Assembly (NCBI GenBank): GCA_907163375.1
Contig: CAJQUW010007994.1
Coordinates: forward strand, 1 to 64,000
Direction of reading: 5' to 3'
Length of the DNA: 64,000 nt
Origin: Prostheceraeus crozeri
Lineage: Eukaryota; Platyhelminthes; Polycladida; Euryleptidae
Below the pieces are notes generated by a model that ran no database searches, was not told the DNA's origin, and saw only the letters and a program-made list of their open reading frames with translations. A program made the translations under genes and the position numbers. Numbering within the stretch: position 1 is the stretch's first letter; each line of letters begins with the position of its first letter. Shown piece after piece: positions 43,092 through 54,652 of this stretch.

Positions 43092-44240
43092 CACTGATGA
43101 GCTTTGGTCTCCTTCTGATGGCCGTCCTATCTTCCGGAAAACGATGAGCCTAAATCGATTCAAGCAAATCAGGGGAATTCTTCGTTTTGACAATGTCGAA
43201 ACCTGATCTTCTAGACTTACGAGAGATAAGCTGGCGGCTGTGAGATTGCTAATCGACGGTTTTGTTCAACACAGTCAAAGCGCTTATGTACCAGGCGCCT
43301 CTATAACTGTGGATGAGCAGTTATATCCTTACCGCGGCCGATGCCGTTATAGACAGTATATGCCATCCAAGCCGGCAAGTATGGTCTAAAATTTTGGCTT
43401 GTGTGTGACTCTGACAACTGCAATTTGCAGTTTTATTATGGACGGGATGAAACTCGTGAAGTCCCTCTCGGTGAGCACGTTGTTCTCTCTCTTACTGATT
43501 TTCTCAGACAAACTGGAAGAAATGTCACTTGCGATAATTTCTTTATTTCAATCAGTCTTGCGCGACAACTCTTCGAAGGAGGTATGACTCTCGTTGGAAC
43601 AGTCAGAGCAAACCGTCATGAGCTTCCCAGTCTTATGGCTTCTCATCACCAAAGAACTTTATATTCAAACATCCAGGCCATCAACAGTGTCGATAACTGC
43701 AAAGTTCTTCTTGTTTCGTACGTCGCAAAGAGGAACAAGGTCGTCAATCTCTTTTCAACCACTCACAGGAAGAGCGTTCCAGATCTATCGACGGAGAAGC
43801 AGAAGCCTGATGTGGTCATGTACTACAATCAGACGAAAGGCGGTGTAGATGCGGCTGACGAGCGACTGATGACCTACACCGTCAAGTTCAAATCGTGAAG
43901 GTGGCATGTGATCGTCTTTTGTAATTTACTGGATTTGTCAGCCTTCAATACTTTCGTGATTCACTCTTTATTCGATCCTCAATGGAATAGCCGAAAGTTG
44001 CATCGTCGCCGATTGTATCCTTTGGAGTTGGGAAAAGCTCTCCTGAGTCCTCACATACATCGCCGAGAATCCGTTGTTTTGCTGCGAAGCCCAGTCAGCT
44101 CAACACAAGCGCAGAAAAGAGGTTTGTGTGTGAGATGCACTGCAGATCGCAAGAAATGTTCTACGAAATGCGCTGGCTGCGATGGCTTTGTTTGCAAAGA
44201 ACACACACTACAACTTTGCATAGCTTGGGTCTCTCGCTAA
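43092..44240 (+). pseudogene. piggyBac 2 transposase, 3' part
   Basis: Continues the DDE_Tnp_1_7 domain after the Polinton: ELWSPSDGRPIFRKTMSL, ASITVDEQLYPYRGRC (catalytic Asp), NVTCDNFFISISLARQLFEGG (second Asp) and QTKGGVDAADERLMTYTVK (third Asp, GVDxxD). The C-terminal Cys-rich finger is CVRCTADRKKCSTKCAGCDGFVCKEH. At least three frameshifts or stops lie in this part. Confidence 0.88.
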
Positions 44241-44605
44241 TAGCTTTATTGATTTCCCTCGGTAGTTCAGACATTTTGTGCAAGATGTTCCACATATTTT
44301 TAGTAGATTCTTTGTTTATGCACAGCGTTTTATTTTATAATCAGAAAATACAGGTTCTGTAGGCCTATATAATCCTTTCAATTGGCATTCATAGATTATT
44401 AGGGGAATAAACGGGTGAATTTATATTGCAACACAAGGTTAATATTGGTCTTATCATATATTGGGAGTTAATTCTTAAAAGTATCTGGTCTGGCATAAGG
44501 ATTTAATGAGCAATGGCTGCGGCTTGTTGGCTAAATGACAGTTGGACAAAAGTGTCCCCATTGAAGCGCAACGTATGTAATTTTTGCCGATCAAATGCGG
44601 GTTAA

Positions 44606-45109
44606 GCGCATCGCTTTACTAGAAGTGCAAACTGATTCAAAATGATGGCACATGCAGGAACTTACTAAGTGGGCAAAGAGAAATTTTCAATACCCTGCAG
44701 AGATAGGAAAAATAGTCGTGCGCCGCAAATTGCTGTGAATTCCTTCAAAATGCTCCGATCGCCACGATTCCTTCAGATTCGAAGAATTCAGATCACTGCA
44801 CAAAAGTTTTCTCGATTATGTTTATTATTAAAAAAGTTAGCAGGCGCACGGAAAAACGATCACAAACTTCTTTGTAGAATTGGCATCGTCTGTGTCTCTT
44901 TCCTGTGTGATCCGGTTGATAACAGTCACTGAAACTTCACACAATTTGGCGTGTTTAATGCTGAGCTGGCTGCTCATTGTTCGATTGCTATGGTGTTATG
45001 TCAGCAGACTGTGCCATTTCATTAACGTTACATGTTCCAATGTTTACATTGTAATGTCTTCATTATTGACTTATTAATTAAATTAATTTTAATTATATTG
45101 TTATATTAT
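44606..45109. other. no gene seen
   Basis: Spacer between the two piggyBac elements; short open frames without recognisable features. Confidence 0.55.
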
Positions 45110-47226
45110 TTAACCCCTTTCCATCGGTAACGGAATTATTTGCACCATGCCCCTCACGGTAAAAATAAGCAAAAATATTTTTTTTGTAATCATTTTTATT
45201 CAAGTTACATGACAAACATTTCAACAATTGTTCATGCCAGAGTCGAAAACACGGGACGGGGCATAGAGAAATGTTACCTGGACAAGAATCACACTTATAG
45301 AATGTGTCTTGTGTCATTTTTCAGGCATTGCTGGCATTTTCTTCTGAGGTGACTGCGCTTTCCCTCTTTCATTTCATCGATATATGCTGGACTGTGAATC
45401 TGACCCTCATTCAAACGGCTGGTCTGGTCGCTGAGTCTTGGTTGTCTACCTCTCATAGGGCAGGATTCTACTCCTGTGAAATGAATAATTGCTTGCTTTG
45501 TGAATTGGAGGAAAGTACATCTAGCATCACGATCTCTTTTGTATCTCAAATAATCATTCAAAAGCAGTCGCTGAATAAAGTGAATGCCCATGTCCATGAC
45601 TTCCTTGCACATGTATTTGCTGCAAGAAGTTGATCAGTTATATCGACACCCCCATGTCTGCATTGTAATTTTCTATTGCATTTGGCTTTGAATAGCTAAT
45701 TCTCCTGTTACCAGGAAGAATTCTTTCTTTGCTAAGCTCGCCGGCTGTATCAACGATGCTTATGAGATAAACGTCTCTCTTGTCAGTGAATTTCACTGAC
45801 AGCACTGGCCCTTTGCGCATGTAGGCACAACCAAATTTGTCTGGCTTTGCAGTTTGCAACATATTTGGAATTCCTCGGTTTGGACGAATCGTGCCTCGCA
45901 TCCCAGTCTTATGAGACCACAAAAATTCTGCCAATCGAGTGCTGCAGAACCAATTGTCGATGGTAACTATATAGCCTTTGTCTAGCAGCTGAGCTCTGTG
46001 CAACAATATTGCAATGATTTTTTCACTTTTGGACAGATGATTTGCGTCTGGTAAATCGCAATCCATATCTGTAGTCGCCCCATAATGCCCTTCTGCGTGC
46101 AGCATGTAACCGGATTTTTCGCACAACATGTACGTCTTTATGCCGAAACGGGCTCTTTTGGTTCTAATGAACACACGAAACTGCAATCGGCCTTTGAAGA
46201 GAAGTAAAGTCTCATCCGCAGCCAAACTCCTATCCGGAATATATTTTGAACAAATGGTATGTACTTGATCAAGCAATCCAGATATTCTTGAATTGCGATC
46301 AGATTTCACCACTGTAAAGGGATCCGAAAATCTAAGGAATCGCAAAATAGTAAGATATCTATCCCTGGATATGCACTTGCCAAAATATCCAGTTTTCAAA
46401 AGAGGCTCAGTCGACCAATATGATGTGAGGGTTGGCTTTCGCATAATTCCCATTCCGAATGTCAAACCAATGAACACTTTCATTTCTTGCATATCCACGC
46501 TTTTCCATTGACTGCCGTCTTTGTCATTCAAGTAATTTTCAGCTTCAGCAATAAGAGTGCGACTATTTGTCCATCTGGTAATCATTTCAATTAGTTCATC
46601 AGGCAGGTACGCGTTCAAATAGCTTTCAAGGTTGGTGAAATGAAATGGTTCGCAAAATCCAGGACTGCCAGAAAAGTCCAATGTGACCGCTTCATCTGTC
46701 TCAGAAGTAGTTATGATCTCCATTCAACAACAGGAGATTCGTCCATAGACTCTTCTTCACTTGTAGACATGCTTTCATTCTCTCCGTCTTCATCTGAACG
46801 ATCAAGGTCCACGTCAAACTCGTCATCGAGTACATCTTCTGTTGAGCTACAACTATCAGAATCCTCGTCAAAGCCGTAACGCCGAACTCGCTGTCGGGAT
46901 CGAACCGGACGCGCAGACATGTTTACAAGCAATCATTTGTGGTGAGTGAATTAATAAATGTGTAATGACCAGGCGCAAGAATGATGTTCACTTTATGCCA
47001 GCCAATCAATAACAAGTTGTCTATGCAGGAGGACACTGTGTGTTCTAATACACTGCACATGTAAAATGTCTTCAGATTTAGTCACTACTGTATCTTGAAG
47101 TCCATTCGATGTGCATTAATTACCAAACTCACCGGCGTGTCTTAGTGAGAGATCAGGCGACGCACCAGTGCGTCTTAGTGAGATGTTAGGGGACGCACCG
47201 GTGCGTTTCAGTATGAAAGGGGTTGA
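45110..47226 (-). mobile_element. piggyBac transposon 1
   Basis: The left end TTAACCCCTTTC (45110) matches the reversed right end TCAACCCCTTTC (47226). The right TTAA has changed to TTGA. The right end also carries two GACGCACCRGTGCGTC-type palindromic words (47,155-47,206). About 2.1 kb, unrelated in sequence detail to piggyBac 2. Confidence 0.8.
45200..46932 (-). pseudogene. piggyBac 1 transposase, frameshifted
   Basis: N terminus: MLVNMSARPVRSRQRVRRYG and an acidic stretch (46711-46932). Catalytic domain 45638-46723: MKVFIGLTFGMGI, SRDRYLTILRFLRF, LAADETLLLFKGRLQFR (first Asp), IVTIDNWFCSTRLAEFL (second Asp), IENYNADMGV (approach to third Asp). A frameshift near 46,720 separates the N terminus and another near 45,650 separates the third Asp and the Cys-rich end (CQQCLKNDTRH, CDSCPGNISLCPVPC). 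Otherwise the 361-codon core is open, so the copy is fairly young. Confidence 0.9.
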
Positions 47227-47433
47227 TTATTAATTATAATTATTATATTAACTTTTTATTAAAATTATTACATTATTTCAAACAGAAGAAGAGACGACCT
47301 GTCTAATTCTGTGAGTTCTCTATACGAATATTGATTTGTCATTCAATGCTTTTAGTGAACGTTTTTAACTTTAAACAATCATATTAGTAGGCTACGAATT
47401 CAAGTTGTCGTCTCGCTATTCATCGTTGACAAT

Positions 47434-47769
47434 ATGCTTTCTCTGGGGGGACGTGTGGAGCTAATTCTGCTTTGCGGAATGAAAGACTGGTCAATACGGC
47501 AAGTTGCAGAAGAATTCAATAAAAGACATCCGGGCTCTCGAGTCAGCCATACGACTGTTAGCAGATTGTTGAATAAGACAATTGTGACTGTACATGACGC
47601 TCCGCAACCCGTGCGCCTATAAATCCCTAACGAAGAAAGAAAAGGAGGTTGTAACAGCCAAAATCCTTCAAAGACCCAAGAAGTCGGTCCGCAGATCATA
47701 TGTTGAACTAAATTTTCCTCGAACACCGATGTATATTGAAAGCTCCTTATAAATCAGTTCATCCTTATA
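47434..47769 (+). pseudogene. outer mariner transposase, N-terminal part
   Basis: MLSLGGRVELILLCGMKDWSIRQVAEEFNKRHPG followed by VSHTTVSRLLNKT is a paired-like helix-turn-helix of a Tc1/mariner transposase. In the next frame come ILQRPKKSVRRSYVEL and LKAPYKSVHPY, after which the inner mariner is inserted. The outer element's left TIR was not found. Confidence 0.65.
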
Positions 47770-48155
47770 CAGGGTGCGGCGGAAAAACCAAGTGCTTTTT
47801 TATTTCATCATATATCGGTACATAAAGAAAGAAAATGAATGTAACTTACGTCAACATGCTCATTGGATCATAGCATTTAAGTGTTAATTGACGTTTGACC
47901 AGAATAGTGCAAAATAGTCAATATTTTTAAAGTACAACGATGTGACTCCATTTTCACAATTTTGAAAATCAACTTCGGCGTTCTGATTCTGACGAATTTA
48001 ATTTTGAATTGAAGTAGTCAACTAGAACCAAATTCAAATCATAGAAATATTGCTCTCTGGCCGTCATTATGCTCTGTGCAACATTCTGATAGCTCGATGA
48101 ATGAAATACACATTGTTCAGACTATCTATGGTACTATTTGCTAATAAGCGGTCAA

Positions 48156-48269
48156 CAATGTAATATTGCAGTTTAGACAGCTGAACCGTAATATGCTATG
48201 AGGCTGAGGGCCGTCAAGCCCGAAGCCATAGCTTATTGCGGTTCCGATGTCTAAACTGTAATATCATTG
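48156..48269. repeat. 114-bp imperfect palindrome
   Basis: CAATGTAATATTGCAGTTTA at the left pairs with TAAACTGTAATATCATTG at the right, and GAACCGTAATATGCTATG with CATAGCTTATTGCGGTTC, around a GGGCCGTCAAGCCC centre. It can form a long hairpin. Confidence 0.8.
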
Positions 48270-48334
48270 TGTTTCGGTTTTCTATGTAACTGAACTGCAA
48301 TATACTACTATTGAACCGCAATATACCCACGAAG

Positions 48335-50458
48335 CATGGACTTCTAGATTCCTCTGGACAGATAGATGAGCAAAATTTGAAATCACTTTCTACATGGTCA
48401 GGCCAACCAACGCTTGTGTTACAAAGATCGATTTTTGTAGCTTATCGAAGTGATCAATGACTATTTGAAATGAGTCTCCTGTGCGATTCATTTCAATGCA
48501 GAATACCAAACATACATGTACATACCGCTTCTGGTTGTCAACCGAAGTCATGACAAAGAAATCTGAATTTGCAGTTGCATCGATTTAAGTAGTAGAAAGC
48601 ATTGTATCTCAACTAAACATTCCGTCTTGTGTAACTTTCACTTCCATGAATCTGACTTCAATACCACCACAAGGGACATAAATCATAATTGCAAACAAAG
48701 AGGAAAAATGAAGACGTCTAATCTAAAGGAGTGTCAACAAATTTCCTGTCTGTCTAGATGCTGCTCCAAACAACTCCAAAGCCGCGATCCGACATAGCTA
48801 TATTTTCAAGTGCATGCCCTGGCAATGGAAACACATTCGGAAGATTTTATTGGAAGAGATCAAATATCTTCTTACGACAATTTTATCTAGTCTACAAAGA
48901 AACCATTCTATCTGGGTTTGTGACATTTCAAATTGATCATGGACTAAATAGGGCGATCAGGAGTTGAAATATTCCCTTCACTATTGTCACATCATTTACT
49001 GTCGAAAAATCTGCAAATCTTCGCATCTATCACAGACAAGAAATCCAGTTCAACAAGCACATATCATCTATCACGAGTTTTCCAAAGTTTTCCATCTGAT
49101 GACATTTGTATAATATCCGGATGACCAGCCAGTAATAGAAATTCGAGATCGGATTCAATTATTTTGTGCTTGGGAAAGACTGACAAAGTCGCTGGTGCAG
49201 CCGAAGTCAACGGACGGAAGATTTCCGCTAGATTCACCAATAGCATTGACCATGGTAAGGGACAGTTTCGAGAGGAAAAGAGAAGCCGCCGATTCCTTCA
49301 TTATGAATGTCTTGAAAGCAAAGGGAACAGAAGCGGCATCAGGACGGACAAGTGAACTATACGGGGATCCTTCTTTGCATATTTACTTTCATGAAAACAA
49401 TGATGATGGACACAATAAGCATTCCCAACCTGAGCAGCCACTTCTGAGGAGGTCTTAACAGATGTTGAACGATCCGACCTGTGATGGAGAATCTTCTGAG
49501 GCTAATGCTCGGGAAAAGTACAATCGGATTATTATGAGAAGTGGTTTGGCTGGTTGGGTCAAATGAGTGGAGCAAATTATTTTATCTACATGCGTCATCT
49601 ACAGAGAGTTACAAGAAAATAAAAAACAATTTCTTTATTGAAGTCTTCTGGATTCAGTCTGAGAAATGTAGATGATAAAATATAATGCAATCAAAAACAC
49701 ATGATCAGAATGTTTACATGCAGAGACTGATTTCAATATGAATGCTAATAATCGTGATGATGTCATTGGTGATTGTTGCTCTTCACTCTTGAAATGTAAA
49801 AATGTGATTTTTGTCGTGAATGCTTTATCACCAATAGCGGGCTAGCAATGTTCGACATCAATGATTTCCCTGAAACTGCAAAACCTTTGAGTGGAATTAA
49901 TCATCTTCTCTTCTTCTCTACCAAAGTAATCTCTTCAACTAGACATTTCTTGCTGGAGGGTGTTCTACGAGTATGAAATCAAATTGAATTGTAATAGAAA
50001 AGTTTTAGCTTTAAAAAATGAAAGGGCAGTGCTCATAATATCGATGAATATTTGATGATTCTTGATGATTTTTTCCAATTACTTCTTCGTAACGTCTCGT
50101 TGTGCATACGGACGATCAGGCTTCCGAAATTTCAGTAAAATTTTTCAACAACATGTACAATAAATTTGTTCACAAATCTCAGATGCCTTAGTTCTGAGAA
50201 AGTTTGAGAAGAAATATCGCAAAGTAAGCAAGTAGCGCGGAGGTGTAATATATGAGTTTAACGCATAAGCATGTAGGCCCATGCGTCCCAAAACCTAATG
50301 TTCATAAATATACGCACATATTGTGCCTGAAATGCATTGTGGTCGCAAAAATTTGATAATGCTTAATGATAGTCTATTTGTAGAATTTTGGATTTCTGGC
50401 CTGACCATGTAGAAAGCCAATTTCAACCTATCTGTCCAGAGAAATTTAGAAGTCTATG
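48335..50458 (+). mobile_element. P element copy A, 2.1 kb, internally deleted
   Basis: The left end CATGGACTTCTAGATTCC and the reversed right end CATAGACTTCTAAATTTC match, and both continue with CTCTGGACAGATAG and TACATGGTCAGGCC, the same ends as copy B. CACGAAG flanks both sides (7 of an expected 8 bases). Pieces of a P transposase parallel to copy B occur on the plus strand: TPKPRSDIAIFSS and ETILSGFVTF near 48,770-48,930, QMSGANYFIYMRHLQR near 49,560 and SGFSLRNVDDKI near 49,650. It is shorter than copy B and heavily decayed. Confidence 0.85.
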
Positions 50459-50867
50459 CACGAAGCATATTGCTGTTCAACATCATAGAATTCTAATTCA
50501 AATTTGGACTTAAATGGAATGATTAAAATGTTTTTCATATATCTACGTTCTTTATTCTGAACTGCAAGATGCCAAACCGGCATATAGTGGTTCAGTATTT
50601 TAACTAAGGAAGATATACGAACCTAAGCACAATGATGAAAAAAGCGGTCATGAAATGGCTAAGGCATAGACTTCTAAATTTCTCTGGACAGATAGGTTGA
50701 AATCAGACTTATACATGGTCAGGCCAACAATCCTGAATTATGGCATCTTACAAGTAAACCTAGACTGTCATTGTTTATTATAAACATTAAGAGTATGCCT
50801 GCTTATTTCAAGCAGATTGCAACATTGGGTCCCACATATCTAAACCGCACGTAAAAGTCATGTGCTT

Positions 50868-53800
50868 TCAGCATGCTTTCACTTTATTTGTTAACTTTGC
50901 AATCTTTCTTTTTACAACTTTCTCAGAAGAGGCAACTGATATATCATGCACAAAGTTCTTGCACATGCAATTGAAAAATCTCATTGAAATTTCGGATATC
51001 AGATCATGTCCGTTTGTGCAATGAGATTTTCCAAAGAAGTATTCAGAGAAGTCACCGAGAGCAATAATATTCATCAATTCTCTGAACACCGACCTTTGAT
51101 TATTAAAAGCGAGGAACTCTTTTCTAAGATCACTGTTCAGTTTGATTTCGTAGAAGACCCTCCAACAAAGAATACATAATTGGAACACAGCTTCATTTGG
51201 TGAGAGAAGACCCCCACGATCAATATCAATTAGAAACTTTGCAGCTTCAAGGGAATCATCGATGTCGAACATTGCCAACTCATCATTTGTTACAGTGCAT
51301 TAACGGCAAGAATTACACTTTTTGCATCTCAGGAGTGAACGACAGCAAGCACCACTGACATAATATACTACAGCATTATCTGTGTTGTCAGGATTCCTAC
51401 TAAACTGAAGCTTTGCGTGTAAGCATTCTGCTGCAGATCTTTCCTCTTGTGTATTTGTCTGTGTTGATATTTTGTCATCTATGTTTTTCACACTGAATCC
51501 GGAGAACTTTATCAACGAAATCGCCTTTATTCTATTGTCACTCTCCTTAAGTTGACGCATGGAGATGAAATAGTTTGCTCCACTCATTTGTCGTATCCAT
51601 CCAAAGCGTTTCTCTAGATAATCCGACTGTACTTTCCCGAGTATTACATAACTAAATCCGATTTCGTGTATCAAATAACGGGCCAAGACCACCATTGCTC
51701 GGCAGGTTTGTGTTGTTGCCAAGATGGTTTCTCGAGTTAGACCAGGTCTCTGAAAATATAACGCATGCAATGCATCATCTTGTTTTGGCGCCTAGGAAAT
51801 ATCAGAACGATTACAATTGCGTTACATCACTTTAATATTTAATCACTAAATTTTGCTGAATGCAAATATCATGCAAAAGAATAGATGAAATATTATTATG
51901 AATTGCATTATGAAATTATATCCGTCATGCATGTTCGTTTATATTGTAGACCAAGTCCCTGTATCTGGGAATGCATAGTAACGTATAGTTATGACTTTTT
52001 AGTTCAACACATTATATTATACTCCGGCATAAAAGATAAGATTATCTGCATTGGTTATGCTTACCAGGGAAGCTTTCCATCTATCAAGAAAATCTGAAAA
52101 CTTTGAAATAATTTCCAATTTTTCATCATGAATGCTACAGATTGTATGTTTAGTAGAATCTCTCTTCGCAATGCCAACGAAAGGCGTCCGCACATTCATA
52201 ATATTCCAAATTACTCTAATCAAATGTAGAAAATCAGCAGTTTCATGCTTTCCAAAGTATTTCATGCCATTGATTGTTGACTCGTGGAACAGACCAGCTG
52301 CTAACTTGACGGAGGCTTTCTCGATTGTCTTGGGATTAAGTATTTGTGGATTTAACTTGTGCGCCATCTTCAACGGCTTATTCAACTCAGATTTATACAT
52401 TTCCTCGACATCAAAAATCCGCACGAGTCACAGAGTTCAAATAAGGTGGAAATTCGGGACAAAAAAATTGGACTGAAAATTATTACATATATTTTTGATA
52501 TTATGAGTTGGGTCAAACAAGAGAAAAAGGGGCTTCCCATTCCATTTGTTAACAATATGTACGTGTTTTCCATGTTCCTTCACATAAATTCTGAAGGAAA
52601 AATCTTCTGTTTGATGCTGCATTATCAGCGAGTAAAGCCAACACAGTAAATCCAATCTTATGCAGAAAATCCATGATTGATTCGAAACATTTGTTGAGAG
52701 CGTCTGCTGTCAGGCCTTTCATGGGGTAAAATCCTACAAAATTTACGATTCGCAATTTTATGCGTCATTATGTTTTGCGCACACTGCAACTTTTAATTTG
52801 TCAAGAATGCATTTATTATAATCAAAACTCATAACGTATCCGAAATTTCAAATCTACATTTAAATGCATCTCGTAAATGAATTTATCAGATAAACACAGT
52901 CATGACGTTGCTCCTCATACTATAAATGCAGATTTCAAACGGCTTTTGGATATGCCCACTACTGAATAAATGCATGCAAGGGGCTCGTAACAGTTATCCA
53001 CAACAAAATCATCAAGGTTGTAATACCCCAAAAACATCCGTTATACTACACATGCAAATATATAATATATAAATACATGTAGGTCAACGATGAATAATGA
53101 TTACTTCGAACTTTGTACTTTTGCCAGTGTATTATTATTTACCAAAGAAAATAATTCATACTTACCTGCAACATCTTGGTACTTTGATGATAAAGATTTC
53201 ACCATAAATACAAGTGCAGTTTGTGCAAGATCGCTTACTTCATGCTCAACCAATCCGTAAATCCTACCACCACTGTATTCAGCTCTTTTTCCAAGGTAAA
53301 TTTCATCCATAATTAAAGAGACATTGGTTTCAAAAAGACCTACACGTAGCTTAGATATTCGCATCTTCAAGTATTCTGCATTATCCAATCCAGTGTCTGA
53401 ATCAGTTCGTCTTGTAATCTTGCGTAGAGTCAAAGTCGACGGAAGACATAAAACTCTCTGATCAAGTAGAAGTTGGTATGCCGATGAACTTGATGCGTAC
53501 AAGATATAAGACATCACAGTCAATTCAGGTGAGTAGCGTCTTCCAAATTTCGAGTGACACGATAATTCCAACTGCTCTTTCAGAAAGGCGATTCGCATGT
53601 TCTCTGCATCATCTTCTATTCCACTATCTAGGTATGAATTCAAGCATTCAATTGCTGCACCTTTATGATCCATTATAGAGGATTGATCATCCAGAGATTT
53701 TACAAATGCCATCAGATTGAGAACTTGGGAGATCATTGAAATTTTTGATTGTTTCTGCATGATGTGATAATACGAACTATGTGGAATTGATTTTTCTTTG

Positions 53801-54387
53801 TGATATACAAGAACATTCATACATTTGTCAACTGTCAATGATGCGATAACAGTGAAGGGAAGGGTTTTACTCATGATCGCCATGTTTATTCCACTATCGT
53901 TTTCAAATATGACAAATCCAGATGGAGTGGTTTCTTTGTAGATGTTTGACAATAAATCATCATAACAAGATAATATATCACTCCCGATGAAATCCTCCGA
54001 CCGTGTTTCCATCGCCAAGACGTCACGCTCATGACGCTTAGAAGAAGTGGCCATACCGGATCGTGGCTTTGGAACTTCTGTTGATAAGTATCTTGGCAGA
54101 TTGGGGAATTTTGATGGCACTGCTCCTTCTTTTAGACAGCACTTCTTCAATGTTCTTGATCTCCTTTGCTTTCGATAATTATTAGTGTCCTTCGTGGTAG
54201 TGCTGAAGTCAGATTCGCTGAAGCGATAGAAACACAACACGGAGTGTTTTGTTGGAATAAAATCTTTTCTATTCACATGTTTCAACCACAAACTCAAAAG
54301 TTCTTTATTCTGTAGAGGAAAGCGATGATATGTTACATTCTCGTTACGCTTAGCATGACAACCAACTGCGACACATTTGTTAGGCAT
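50868..54387 (-). pseudogene. P-element transposase (THAP9-like), multi-exon
   Basis: The first exon (54387 to 53166) starts MPNKCVAVGCHAKRN, a THAP DNA-binding domain with Cys5, Cys10 and Cys52, but the expected final zinc ligand His is Arg55 (LCFYRF). Then GAVPSKFPNLPRYL, a helical region and the catalytic domain start (LIMDEIYLGKRAEYSGGRIYG). A consensus intron (donor GTAAG at 53165, acceptor TAG at 52734) leads to FYPMKGLTADALN and LLADNAASNRRFF (52549-52733). Downstream: KPLFLLFDPTHNIKN (52437-52655), 52017-52424, FGWIRQMSGANYFISMRQL (51300-51770) and a C-terminal frame 50868-51278. A few frame interruptions remain, so it is probably inactive, though the gene is well preserved. Confidence 0.88.
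52734..53165 (-). other. intron of the P-element transposase
   Basis: Minus-strand donor CAG|GTAAGTATG and acceptor TTTTGTAG|GATTTTAC. The coding frame on both sides joins into a normal P-type sequence. Confidence 0.75.
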
Positions 54388-54513
54388 CTTTGCGCTGGAA
54401 TGAATCGTACAGGATGCTAGTAATGGAGTACAGCAATTGTAGTTGGCCTGAACATGTATAGAATGATTTCAAATTTTGCTAACCTATCTGTCCAGGTAGA
54501 TTTAGAAGTCAAT

Positions 54514-54652
54514 GGCTAAGGTATGTAATTATAATAATATCATAGATTTATCAATTGAACCTCTAAAAAATCATGGCATATTGTGTATTTATTTCAAGGA
54601 AAGTTTTACACGGACGATGAAGAAGCATAAAAAAAGTAAAGATAAATGAAAG
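54514..54652. other. short spacer between P element and LINE
   Basis: No coding signal; probably LINE 3' sequence and target DNA. An AATAAA-type word lies on the minus strand near 54,587. Confidence 0.4.

Larger units (their letters stand above)
26968..44601 (+). mobile_element. piggyBac transposon 2, split by Polinton B
   Basis: TTAA at 26964-26967 and at 44602-44605 flank inverted ends CCCGCATTTG and CAAATGCGGG. This is the exact piggyBac signature. A near-palindrome GGACAAAARTGTCC occurs near both ends (26985-26998, 27163-27176 and 44544-44557), probably as subterminal transposase sites. Without the 14.8-kb Polinton insertion the element is about 2.8 kb. The transposase frame has several breaks. 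Confidence 0.9.
50665..54513 (-). mobile_element. P element copy B, 3.85 kb, with 8-bp duplication
   Basis: Inverted ends CATAGACTTCTAAATTTC and (reversed) CATTGACTTCTAAATCTA, then TGGACAGATAGGTT and TACATGKTCAGGCC on both sides. GGCTAAGG (50657-50664 and 54514-54521) is an exact 8-bp target duplication, the P-element signature. A THAP-type transposase gene fills the element. Confidence 0.92.
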
